From Ramlibacter sp. (GTDB lineage: Bacteria; Pseudomonadota; Gammaproteobacteria; Burkholderiales; Burkholderiaceae_C): a stretch of 6,398 nt of DNA. Below, piece after piece: positions 1 through 5,922 of this stretch (within the stretch, counting starts at the first letter, position 1; each line of letters starts with the position of its first letter). The position numbers and the translations under genes are program-made. The notes below the pieces were generated by a model. That model was given only the letters and a program-made list of their open reading frames with translations. It made no database searches and was not told the origin of the DNA. The stretch is taken from assembly GCA_023701085.1 (NCBI GenBank), contig JAMPXR010000154.1, forward strand, positions 1 through 6,398, given 5' to 3'.

Positions 1-540
1 CAACGCGGCCATCGCCCCGATGGCGCCGAAGATGCCGCCCATGATGTCGTTGACGCTGGTGCCGGCGCGCAGCGGATCGCCCGGGCGGCCGGTCATGTAG
101 GCCAGCCCGCCCATCATCTGCACCACTTCGTCCAGCGCGGTGCGATGGTCGTAGGGGCCGGGCAGGAAACCCTTGAGGCTGACGTAGACGAGGCGCTCGT
201 TCAGCGCGGCCAGGCTCGCGTAGTCCAGGCCCAGCTTGCTCATCGTGCCGGGCTTGAAGTTCTCGCTCACCACGTCGGCCGTGGCGATCAGCCGCAGCGC
301 GGCTTCCCGGCCCTGCGGCCTTTGCAGGTCCAGCGCGATGCTTTTCTTGTTGCGGTTGAACAGCGGGAAGAAGCCGGCGCCCGACCCGAGCAGCCGCCGC
401 GTGTTGTCGCCGGCGATCGGCTCGACCTTGATGACCTCGGCGCCGAGGTCGGCCAGCACCATGCCGCAGGTGGGGCCCATGACCATGTGGGTGAACTCGA
501 CGACCCTCACACCGTCGTAGGGCAAGCGCGCTGTATTCAT
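1..540 (-). CDS. Class III CoA-transferase (CaiB/BaiF family), N-terminal 180 residues, cut by the window edge
   Basis: Family members move CoA between carboxylic acids in the cytoplasm through an aspartyl-CoA thioester; formyl-CoA:oxalate, carnitine and succinyl-CoA-dependent enzymes are examples. The visible 180 residues are open at base 1; family members usually have about 380-410 residues, so over half is missing. N-terminal Rossmann-type signatures are clear: VRVVEFTHMVMGP near residues 11-23, LADLGAEVIKVEP near 29-41, FNRNKKSIALDL near 61-72, and ADVVSENFKPGTM near 88-100. Asp165 in GTSVNDIMGG sits where the catalytic aspartate is expected (Asp169 in Oxalobacter Frc, from memory). The ATG at 538-540 has only a weak Shine-Dalgarno, and an ATG ten bases upstream is out of frame. 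It lies 96 bp downstream of the Bug gene on the same strand, so co-transcription is likely. The CoA donor and acceptor cannot be assigned. Confidence 0.93.
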   Translation of the reverse strand, partial: MNTARLPYDGVRVVEFTHMVMGPTCGMVLADLGAEVIKVEPIAGDNTRRLLGSGAGFFPLFNRNKKSIALDLQRPQGREAALRLIATADVVSENFKPGTMSKLGLDYASLAALNERLVYVSLKGFLPGPYDHRTALDEVVQMMGGLAYMTGRPGDPLRAGTSVNDIMGGIFGAIGAMAAL

Positions 541-584
541 TGCCGGACATTTTGCCCGGAATGGCCAGCGGGGGCGGGCGCGCC

Positions 585-627
585 GCTGCGGCGTGTTCGA
601 GCACTACACGGCGCAGCACGCCGTGGC
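585..627. repeat. Imperfect inverted repeat between the Bug and CoA-transferase genes
   Basis: Arms 585-597 and 615-627 enclose a 17-base loop. The core CGGCGTG/CACGCCG (589-595 with 617-623) is perfect. The outer pairs include three positions that are G-U in plus-strand RNA but mismatched in minus-strand RNA, which is the sense of both flanking genes. There is no U-tract, so it is not a standard terminator. It could be an intercistronic hairpin that protects the upstream message, or chance in GC-rich DNA. Confidence 0.3.
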
Positions 628-636
628 TGCCCGGGC

Positions 637-1590
637 TTATTCGGCCTTGAAGCCCGACGCCTTGATCGGCGTTTCCCACTTCTTGAGGTGTTCCGCCTGG
701 GTGACCGCCAGCTGCGGCCCGGGCGCGTGGTTGGGCACCAGGCCGAAACCGTAGATGCGCTCCTGGATGTCCGGCGCCTTCAGCGCGTCGGCCACGGCGC
801 GGTCGATGCGCGCCACCAGCTCGGCTGCCATGCCGGGCGGGCCGTACAAGCCGAAGAATGCGTCGGCCGTGCTGTTGATGCCGACCTCCTTCAGCGTGCG
901 CACGTCCGGCAACGCCCGGTTGCGCGCTTCGCCGGTCACCGCGAGGATGCGCACCTTGCCGGCCTTGTGGTGCTCCAGCGTCTCCGACGCCGTGTCCACC
1001 ATCAGCGGCACCTGCCCGCCGATCAGGTCCTGCGCGGCCGGCGCCCCGCCCTTGTACGCGATGTGCGTCAGCGGCACGCCGGCGGCCTGGCTGAGCAGCA
1101 TGCCCGCGAAATGCGGCACCGTGCCCGCGCCCGAGGTGGCGTAGTTGGCCTTGGCGGGGTTCGCCTTCATCCAGGCGAGCACCGTCTTGAGGTCGCCGGC
1201 CGGCGCGCCGGGCCCCACCGTCACGGCGAAATCGAAGGTGACGATGCGCGAGATCGGCGTGAAGTCCTTGATCGGGTCGTACGGCAGGTTGTTGTAGAGC
1301 CAGGGCGCGATGACCATCGCGCCACTCGGCGAGAGGACCAGGTTCTGGCCATCGGGCGCCATGCGCTTCAATTCACCGAGGATAAGCCGGCCCGCGGCGC
1401 CCGGCTTGTTGTCCACCACGACGTTCTGGCTGAGCGAGGCCTTCATCTTTTCGGCCAGCACGCGGGCGATGGTGTCGGCCGAGCCGCCGGGCGGGAAACC
1501 GATCCAGATTTTCATCGTGCGCTCCTGCGCCAGGACGGCGGGTGCGGCGAGCGTGGCGGCGGCAAGGGCGGCAAATTGGCGGCGTTTCAT
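637..1590 (-). CDS. Bug/TctC-family periplasmic solute-binding protein (tripartite tricarboxylate transporter type)
   Basis: The 317-residue protein matches the usual Bug size. Residues 1-21 form a signal peptide: MKRRQF n-region, an Ala/Leu-rich core, and a VLA cleavage site before Gln22. The RRQF motif is Tat-like, as in many Bug proteins. Family signatures follow in order: FPPGGSADTIARVLA (32-46), VVDNKPGAAG (58-67), the MAPDG loop (77-81), NYATSGAGTVPHFAG (149-163), IAYKGGAPAAQDLIGGQVPLM (177-197, the ligand loop), and KVRILAVTGEARNRALPDV (212-230). Such proteins bind small carboxylates or amides in the periplasm and deliver them to TctAB-type permeases or act as sensors. No TctA or TctB gene is visible, so this is an orphan Bug here, as is common in Burkholderiales. 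A Shine-Dalgarno AAGGA (complement of 1600-1604) lies 9 bases before the ATG. It is probably the first gene of an operon with the CoA-transferase; ligand unknown. Confidence 0.95.
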   Translation of the reverse strand: MKRRQFAALAAATLAAPAVLAQERTMKIWIGFPPGGSADTIARVLAEKMKASLSQNVVVDNKPGAAGRLILGELKRMAPDGQNLVLSPSGAMVIAPWLYNNLPYDPIKDFTPISRIVTFDFAVTVGPGAPAGDLKTVLAWMKANPAKANYATSGAGTVPHFAGMLLSQAAGVPLTHIAYKGGAPAAQDLIGGQVPLMVDTASETLEHHKAGKVRILAVTGEARNRALPDVRTLKEVGINSTADAFFGLYGPPGMAAELVARIDRAVADALKAPDIQERIYGFGLVPNHAPGPQLAVTQAEHLKKWETPIKASGFKAE

Positions 1591-1606
1591 GGTGATCGGT
1601 CCTTGG

Positions 1607-1618
1607 TTAACGAGTTAA
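1607..1618. promoter_or_regulatory. Candidate operator: palindrome TTAACGAGTTAA
   Basis: TTAAC and GTTAA are perfect inverted repeats around a two-base GA centre. The palindrome lies just upstream of the Bug Shine-Dalgarno (complement of 1600-1604), in the most AT-rich part of the divergent region. Two-fold symmetry and position suit a dimeric repressor site, for example of a GntR-type protein, but assigning a regulator family is a guess. A 5-2-5 palindrome can also occur by chance. Confidence 0.35.
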
Positions 1619-1670
1619 ATTTATCGGTCCGCGCACGGCGTCGCATCAGGGCGCACCCGAGCGGAGCTGA

Positions 1671-1684
1671 AAGTATCAACTACA
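1671..1684 (+). repeat. Upstream element copy 1 (AAGTATCAACTACA)
   Basis: This 14-base string lies 13 bases before the amidohydrolase start and matches 13 of 14 bases with the string at 2789-2802, before the dehalogenase start. It overlaps the first bases of the Shine-Dalgarno AAGGAG. A further AGTATC follows at 1691-1696, 19 bases from the AGTATC inside this copy. It may be a protein-binding or leader element; function is unknown. Confidence 0.4.
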
Positions 1685-1697
1685 AGGAGCAGTATCC

Positions 1698-2678
1698 ATG
1701 ACCGTCATCGACGTCCACACTCACATGTTCACCACGAAGTGGCTCGAACTGCTCAAGAAGGAAGGCGGCCAGTACAACATCCAGACCCGGCCGGACGGGC
1801 AGAAGGAGATCTTCCGCGGCAACACGCCGGTGGTGCTGCCGCAGAAGGGCCACTTCGACTGGGACCTGCGCATCGCGCACATGGACCAGGCGGGCATCGA
1901 CATCTCGGTGTGCTCGCTGACCTGCCCCAACGTCTACTGGGGCGGCGAAGACGTGAGCGTGCAGGCCGCGCGCGAGGCCAACGACAACTTCGCGCAGGCG
2001 CAGGCCCAATACCCCGACCGCATCCGCTGGTTCACGTCCCTGCCCTGGGAATATCCGCAGCGGGCCGTCGAGGAGCTGGAAAGCAGCTGCACCAAGGGCG
2101 CCGCCGGCGTGATGGTCCTGGCCAACGTGGCGGGCAGGAGCCTCACCGACCCGATGTTCGCGCCGATCTGGGCCGAGATCGACCGGCGCGCGCTGCCGGT
2201 GCTGGTGCACCCGACCGATCCGCCCGGCGTGGACTCCATGGACATGACCAAGTTCGACCTGAGCTGGAGCGTCGGCTTCATGTTCGACACCACGCTGGCC
2301 ATCACGCGCATGATCTTCGAGGGCTTCTTCGACCAGTACCCCAACATGAAGGTGATCGCCTCGCACGGCGGCGGCACGCTGCCTTACCTGGTGGGCCGCT
2401 TCGAGAAGGGCGACGAGGTGGAACTGGCCTCGCGCCGCCAGATGAAGCGCCAGCCGACCGACTACCTGCGCCACATCTATTACGACAGCATCACCTACGA
2501 CGTGCGCAGCCTGCAATACCTGATCTCGATCGTCGGTGAGGACCACGTGATGCTGGGGACCGACTGGCCGCACTGGGTGCACGACACCAAGGGCGCGTTC
2601 GCGAACACGGCGCAGTTGCCGCAGGGGCAGATGAAGAAGGTGCGGGCGGGGAATGCGGCGGCGGTGTTCGGGTTGTAG
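1698..2678 (+). CDS. ACMSD-like amidohydrolase-2 family metal-dependent decarboxylase or hydrolase
   Basis: This 326-residue protein belongs to the PF04909 (amidohydrolase 2) TIM-barrel family and looks closest to 2-amino-3-carboxymuconate-6-semialdehyde decarboxylase (ACMSD). Metal ligands are visible: His7 and His9 (VHTH), His171 (VLVHPTDPP), His223 (ASHGGG, also the likely catalytic base) and Asp289 (LGTDWP). Their spacing nearly reproduces the 9/11/177/228/294 set of Pseudomonas ACMSD (from memory). Arg40 in EIFRG and Arg234 in LVGRF match the two arginines that hold the substrate carboxylates in human ACMSD (Arg47 and Arg235). Relatives decarboxylate acids such as ACMS and gamma-resorcylate without redox cofactors, normally with zinc or manganese. 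The ATG has an AAGGAG Shine-Dalgarno eight bases away. No 3-hydroxyanthranilate dioxygenase or aminomuconate dehydrogenase gene is nearby, so true ACMSD function is not supported by context. It is divergent from the Bug/CoA-transferase pair and likely shares its pathway. Confidence 0.93.
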   Translation: MTVIDVHTHMFTTKWLELLKKEGGQYNIQTRPDGQKEIFRGNTPVVLPQKGHFDWDLRIAHMDQAGIDISVCSLTCPNVYWGGEDVSVQAAREANDNFAQAQAQYPDRIRWFTSLPWEYPQRAVEELESSCTKGAAGVMVLANVAGRSLTDPMFAPIWAEIDRRALPVLVHPTDPPGVDSMDMTKFDLSWSVGFMFDTTLAITRMIFEGFFDQYPNMKVIASHGGGTLPYLVGRFEKGDEVELASRRQMKRQPTDYLRHIYYDSITYDVRSLQYLISIVGEDHVMLGTDWPHWVHDTKGAFANTAQLPQGQMKKVRAGNAAAVFGL

Positions 2679-2810
2679 GTTGCGAACGGGCTGGGGCGAT
2701 AGGCCGCGGTTGACGTACTGCAGCAGGCTCGCGATTACGCATGTTTTTGTCATATATAAATGAAATAGATCATCCTTAATCCGTGCCGAAGTATCAAATA
2801 CAGTCATGGC
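2679..2810 (+). promoter_or_regulatory. Intergenic region with AT-rich block and probable dehalogenase promoter
   Basis: The first 50 bases are GC-rich, then about 2734-2805 falls to roughly one third G+C, far below the surrounding genes. TTGACG (2710-2715) is a good -35 match, but the hexamer 17 bases later, GATTAC (2733-2738), is a poor -10. TTGTCA (2747-2752) and TATATAAA (2753-2760) also lie here without proper spacing. No stem followed by a T-run marks the end of the amidohydrolase message. The block probably carries promoter and regulator sites for the dehalogenase-malate synthase pair; exact elements cannot be fixed by eye. Confidence 0.45.
2789..2802 (+). repeat. Upstream element copy 2 (AAGTATCAAATACA)
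   Basis: This copy matches the string at 1671-1684 at 13 of 14 bases and ends eight bases before the dehalogenase ATG. Here the core GTAT-CAA-ATAC (2791-2801) is a perfect short inverted repeat; the first copy breaks it at one base. It occupies the place where a Shine-Dalgarno would be expected, and no good Shine-Dalgarno is seen for this gene. A shared operator or a post-transcriptional site are both possible. Confidence 0.4.
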
Positions 2811-3488
2811 ATGGAAAAATCCAAGGCGGTGCTGTTCGATGCATACGGCACCCTGTTCGACGTCTACAGCGTCGGCCTGCTGGCCGAGCAGCTGTTCCCT
2901 GGGCACGGCAATGCACTGGCACTGCTCTGGCGCGACAAGCAGATCGAGTACACACGGCTGGTGACGACCAGCAATGACGGCGCGCACTACCAACCCTTCT
3001 GGGAATTGACGCGCGCCGGGCTGCGATACGCCTGCAAGCGCCTCGCGCTGGAGCTCACCCCCGCGCACGAAGAGCGGCTGATGAGCCAGTACCGCCATCT
3101 GTCGGCTTTCCCCGAGAACAAGGAAGTGCTCGCCGCCTTGAAGGACAAGGGCGTGGTCACCGGCATCCTGAGCAACGGCGACCCGGACATGCTGGGCGTG
3201 GCCGTGCGCAGCGCCGGCCTGGAGGGCTTGCTCGATCACGTGCTCAGCGTGGACAGCGTGCGCAAGTACAAGACGCATCCCGACGCGTATGCGATCGGCC
3301 CGCAGGCGACGGGTCTCGATGTGAAAAAGATCGCCTTCGTCAGCTGCAACGCCTGGGACGCGCTGGCCGCCACCTGGTTCGGCTACCGCACGCTCTGGGT
3401 CAACCGCTACCAATTGCCATTCGAGGAACTGGGCACCCAGCCCACGCGCACCGGCACCAGTCTGCGCGACGTTCTCGCCTTTTTCTGA
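2811..3488 (+). CDS. Type II (S)-2-haloacid dehalogenase, HAD superfamily
   Basis: The enzyme hydrolyses the carbon-halogen bond of short (S)-2-haloacids with inversion: chloroacetate gives glycolate and 2-chloropropionate gives lactate. At 225 residues it has normal family length. Compared with L-DEX YL of Pseudomonas (numbering from memory), the catalytic set is complete: nucleophile Asp10 in [10 protein letters not shown], Thr14, halide-binding Arg41 in LLWRDKQ, Ser121 and Asn122 in LSNGD, Lys154, Tyr160, and Ser178, Asn180 and Asp183 in SCNAWD. Residues after about 60 are shifted by exactly three. Asp10 falling at the usual number supports the ATG at 2811, although its Shine-Dalgarno is weak. 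Pocket positions differ from L-DEX: Asp42, Ile45 and Tyr60 replace Gln, Leu and Phe, so specificity may differ. No signal peptide is present; the protein is cytoplasmic. It lies 25 bp before glcB, in the same operon, which suits a two-carbon product. Family annotation does not prove dehalogenation of a natural substrate. Confidence 0.94.
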   Translation: MEKSKAVLFDAYGTLFDVYSVGLLAEQLFPGHGNALALLWRDKQIEYTRLVTTSNDGAHYQPFWELTRAGLRYACKRLALELTPAHEERLMSQYRHLSAFPENKEVLAALKDKGVVTGILSNGDPDMLGVAVRSAGLEGLLDHVLSVDSVRKYKTHPDAYAIGPQATGLDVKKIAFVSCNAWDALAATWFGYRTLWVNRYQLPFEELGTQPTRTGTSLRDVLAFF

Positions 3489-3500
3489 TTCCACCACCTT

Positions 3501-3505
3501 GAGGA
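3501..3505 (+). promoter_or_regulatory. Ribosome binding site that fixes the glcB start
   Basis: GAGGA lies eight bases before the ATG at 3514. The reading frame stays open upstream to a TTG at 3499, but that codon overlaps this site and has no Shine-Dalgarno of its own, so the ATG is preferred. Confidence 0.7.
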
Positions 3506-3513
3506 CCCATCAC

Positions 3514-5727
3514 ATGACTGAGCGCACCCGCATCCACGGCCTGGAAGTGGCCACCGAGCTGCATCGATTCATCGAAGACAAGGTGCTGCCCGGCACCGGC
3601 GTCGACAGCGCCACGTTCTGGAAGGGCTTCGACGCCATCGTGGCCGACCTGGCGCCGCGGAACATCGCCCTGCTGGCCGAGCGCGACCGGCTGCAAACCG
3701 AAATCGACCAGTGGCACAAGTCGCATCCCGGCCCGATCCAGGACATGCCCGCTTACCGCGCCTTCCTCGAGAAGATCGGCTACCTCGTCCCGGCGCCGGC
3801 CGGCGCCCAGGCGACCACTTCGAACGTGGACGCCGAGCTCGCGCTGCAGGCCGGACCGCAACTGGTCGTGCCCATCCTTAACGCACGCTATTCGCTCAAT
3901 GCGGCCAATGCGCGCTGGGGCTCGCTCTACGACGCGCTCTATGGCACGGACGCAATTCCCGAGACCGGAGGCGCTGAAAAAGGCGAGCGCTACAACGCGG
4001 TGCGCGGCGCGAGGGTGATCGCCTTCGCACGCGATTTCCTGGACCGCGCCGCTCCGCTGGCCGCGGGGTCGCACGCGGACGCGGCCGCCTACTCGGTCGC
4101 GGACGGCAAGCTCGCCGTGCGCCTGAAGAGCGGCACCTCGACCGGCCTGAAGGACCCGGCGCGCTTCATCGGCTTCCAGGGCGACGCGGCCGCCCCGTCG
4201 TCGCTGCTGCTGCGCAACAACGGCATTCACTTCGACATCCAGATCGACCGCAACGCGCCGATCGGCCGCGACGACGCCGCCGGCATCTGCGACGTCATCA
4301 TGGAAGCAGCGCTGTCCACCATCCTGGACCTGGAGGACTCGGTCGCGGTGGTCGATGCGCAGGACAAGGTGCTGGCGTACAGCAACTGGCTGGGCATCCT
4401 GCAAGGCACGCTGACCGAGCAGGTCACGAAGGGCGGCAAGACGTTCACGCGCGGCCTGAACCCGGACCGCAAATACCAGCCGGGGTTCGGCGCGGGCGCG
4501 CAGGCCAAAGGCGAAGTCACGCTGCACGGACGCTCGCTGCTGTTCGTGCGCAACGTCGGTCACCTCATGACCAACCCTTCCATCCTGTACGGCGGCGGCA
4601 AGGAGATTCCCGAGGGCATCCTCGACGCGGTGGTCACCACCACCATCGCGGTGCACGACCTGAAGGGCCACGGCGCCAACGGCATCCGCAATTCGCGCAC
4701 CGGCTCGGTCTATATCGTCAAGCCCAAGATGCACGGCCCGGCCGAAGTCGCTTTCGCGTGCGAGCTGTTCGCCCGCGTCGAGGCCTTGCTCGGGCTGCCG
4801 GCCAACACGGTGAAGCTCGGCATCATGGACGAGGAACGCCGCACCAGTGTCAACCTCAAGGCCTGCATCGCCGAAGCCGCCGCGCGCACCGCCTTCATCA
4901 ACACCGGCTTCCTGGACCGCACCGGCGACGAGATGCACACGGCCATGCACGCCGGGCCCATGATCCGCAAGGGCGACATGAAGACCAGCGCCTGGATCCA
5001 GGCCTACGAGCGCAACAACGTGCTGGTCGGCCTGGGCTGCGGCCTGCGCGGCCGCGCGCAGATCGGCAAGGGCATGTGGGCCATGCCGGACCTGATGGCC
5101 GCGATGCTGGAGCAGAAGATCGCGCACCCCAAGGCCGGCGCCAACACCGCCTGGGTGCCTTCGCCGACGGCGGCCACGCTGCACGCGCTGCACTACCACC
5201 AGGTCGACGTGGCGCAGGTGCAGCGGGAACTGGAGCAGATCGACGCCGACGGCCAACGCGAAGCGCTGCTGGCCGGCCTGCTGCAGATTCCTGTCGCGCC
5301 CGAAGCCAACTGGAGCGCCACCGAGCGCCAGCAGGAAATCGACAACAACGCGCAGGGCATCCTGGGTTACGTGGTGCGCTGGGTCGACCAGGGCGTGGGC
5401 TGCTCCAAGGTGCCCGACATCCACAACGTAGCGCTGATGGAGGACCGCGCGACGCTGCGCATCTCCAGCCAGCACATCGCCAACTGGCTGCTGCACGGCG
5501 TGGTGACCAAGCAGCAGGTGCGCGAGACGCTGGAGCGCATGGCCGCGGTGGTGGACGCGCAGAACGCGGGCGATCCGCTGTACCAGCCGATGGCGGGCCA
5601 CTTCGAAACGTCGGCCGCATTCAAGGCCGCCTGCGACCTGGTGTTCAAGGGCCTGGAGCAACCCAGCGGCTACACCGAGCCGCTGCTGCATGCGTGGCGG
5701 CTGAAGGTGAAGGCGGCGCAGGGCTAG
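3514..5727 (+). CDS. glcB: Malate synthase G
   Basis: Malate synthase G condenses glyoxylate with acetyl-CoA to give malate and CoA in the cytoplasm, using Mg2+. It serves the glyoxylate bypass and glycolate or glyoxylate use. The 737-residue product is close to the roughly 720-740 residues of the monomeric G isoform and much longer than isoform A. Landmarks in order: N-terminal helical clasp (about 1-110), [21 protein letters not shown] (125-144), [12 protein letters not shown] (271-282), FVRNVGHLM (344-352, catalytic Arg346), [10 protein letters not shown] (436-445, Mg ligand Glu440), [14 protein letters not shown] (463-476, Mg ligand Asp468), [16 protein letters not shown] (547-562), and [18 protein letters not shown] (641-658, catalytic base Asp644). 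The E440-D468-D644 spacing equals that of E. coli Glu427, Asp455 and Asp631 (from memory). It is the second gene of an operon with the dehalogenase. No clear terminator follows. Confidence 0.98.
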   Translation: MTERTRIHGLEVATELHRFIEDKVLPGTGVDSATFWKGFDAIVADLAPRNIALLAERDRLQTEIDQWHKSHPGPIQDMPAYRAFLEKIGYLVPAPAGAQATTSNVDAELALQAGPQLVVPILNARYSLNAANARWGSLYDALYGTDAIPETGGAEKGERYNAVRGARVIAFARDFLDRAAPLAAGSHADAAAYSVADGKLAVRLKSGTSTGLKDPARFIGFQGDAAAPSSLLLRNNGIHFDIQIDRNAPIGRDDAAGICDVIMEAALSTILDLEDSVAVVDAQDKVLAYSNWLGILQGTLTEQVTKGGKTFTRGLNPDRKYQPGFGAGAQAKGEVTLHGRSLLFVRNVGHLMTNPSILYGGGKEIPEGILDAVVTTTIAVHDLKGHGANGIRNSRTGSVYIVKPKMHGPAEVAFACELFARVEALLGLPANTVKLGIMDEERRTSVNLKACIAEAAARTAFINTGFLDRTGDEMHTAMHAGPMIRKGDMKTSAWIQAYERNNVLVGLGCGLRGRAQIGKGMWAMPDLMAAMLEQKIAHPKAGANTAWVPSPTAATLHALHYHQVDVAQVQRELEQIDADGQREALLAGLLQIPVAPEANWSATERQQEIDNNAQGILGYVVRWVDQGVGCSKVPDIHNVALMEDRATLRISSQHIANWLLHGVVTKQQVRETLERMAAVVDAQNAGDPLYQPMAGHFETSAAFKAACDLVFKGLEQPSGYTEPLLHAWRLKVKAAQG

Positions 5728-5795
5728 CGCGAGCGGCCGAACGGCATCGCCCATCCGACGAGCGGTGGTTTCAGCGCCGCGGCGGTCACGGGATA

Positions 5796-5824
5796 TTGCA
5801 AGGGCAGTCCAACTTCGGTAGATT
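5796..5824 (+). promoter_or_regulatory. Candidate sigma-70 promoter for the DUF1631-like gene
   Basis: TTGCAA (5796-5801) and TAGATT (5819-5824) are separated by exactly 17 bases, each matching four of six consensus bases. Transcription would begin near 5831, leaving a leader of about 90 bases that contains the hairpin at 5846-5877. It is the best-spaced promoter candidate in this gap, found by eye only. The remaining 5728-5795 holds no gene and no clear terminator for glcB. Confidence 0.4.
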
Positions 5825-5845
5825 GCCACGAACTCGCTACATTGC

Positions 5846-5877
5846 TCGGCGGTGAGGCGTCATGGCCCCGCCGCCGA
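5846..5877 (+). repeat. GC-rich hairpin in the leader of the DUF1631-like gene
   Basis: Arms TCGGCGGTGAGG (5846-5857) and CCCCGCCGCCGA (5866-5877) pair over 12 positions with one G-U and one A-C mismatch, around an 8-base loop. No T-run follows, so it is unlikely to be an ordinary intrinsic terminator. It lies 45 bases before the start codon and downstream of the candidate promoter, so it would be in the mRNA leader if that promoter is used. It could also be a factor-assisted end of the glcB transcript. Confidence 0.4.
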
Positions 5878-5922
5878 AGCCTTGTGGCGACGCGCCCAGC
5901 TCCCGCCGACGTCCACTAAGCC

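Larger units (their letters stand above)
1591..1697. promoter_or_regulatory. Divergent intergenic control region between the Bug operon and the amidohydrolase
   Basis: The start codons of two oppositely oriented genes are separated by 107 bp, so promoters for both must lie here or inside the neighbouring coding ends. It holds the Shine-Dalgarno for the Bug gene (complement of 1600-1604), the 12-bp palindrome at 1607-1618, an AT-rich stretch at about 1607-1624, and the AAGGAG Shine-Dalgarno (1684-1689) eight bases before the amidohydrolase ATG. The stretch GATAAATT on the minus strand (about 1618-1625) could serve as a -10, but I see no convincing -35 partner. No strong sigma-70 promoter is evident in either direction, which would fit an activator-dependent locus. 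No regulator gene is in the window. Confidence 0.6.

Noticed and set aside
1..540. Assignment of the CoA-transferase as formyl-CoA:oxalate CoA-transferase, which would give an oxalate-glyoxylate link to glcB
   Set aside because: Only the generic family fold and the catalytic aspartate are visible. Substrate-specific residues and an oxalyl-CoA decarboxylase neighbour are not, so this was not claimed.
145..1701. A 518-codon plus-strand frame opposite the CoA-transferase and Bug genes
   Set aside because: It is antisense to two genes with clear family signatures and spans their intergenic gap; composition is Arg/His/Ala-rich and uninformative.
2783..2977. A 64-codon frame beginning at GTG 2783
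   Set aside because: It overlaps the dehalogenase in a different frame, lacks a ribosome binding site and has Arg-rich shadow composition.
1680..3497. A 605-codon minus-strand frame covering the amidohydrolase and dehalogenase
   Set aside because: It crosses two well-supported plus-strand genes and the intergenic gap, has low-complexity composition and matches no family I know; a shadow frame.
3499..3513. TTG at 3499 as the glcB start
   Set aside because: It would overlap the GAGGA ribosome binding site that is properly spaced for the ATG at 3514, and it adds only five residues.
5728..5795. Search for an intrinsic terminator after glcB
   Set aside because: Short GC palindromes such as GCCGCGGC occur, but there is no stem followed by a T-run; not enough to call.
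3400..5829. An 809-codon open frame on the minus strand opposite glcB
   Set aside because: Its translation is Arg-, Ala-, Val- and His-rich with no recognisable domain, and it is fully antisense to an unmistakable malate synthase G. Long antisense frames are expected in DNA with G/C-biased third codon positions.
4758..5855. A 365-codon plus-strand frame overlapping glcB in another frame
   Set aside because: Arg- and Gly-rich out-of-frame reading of malate synthase codons, with no motif and no ribosome binding site.
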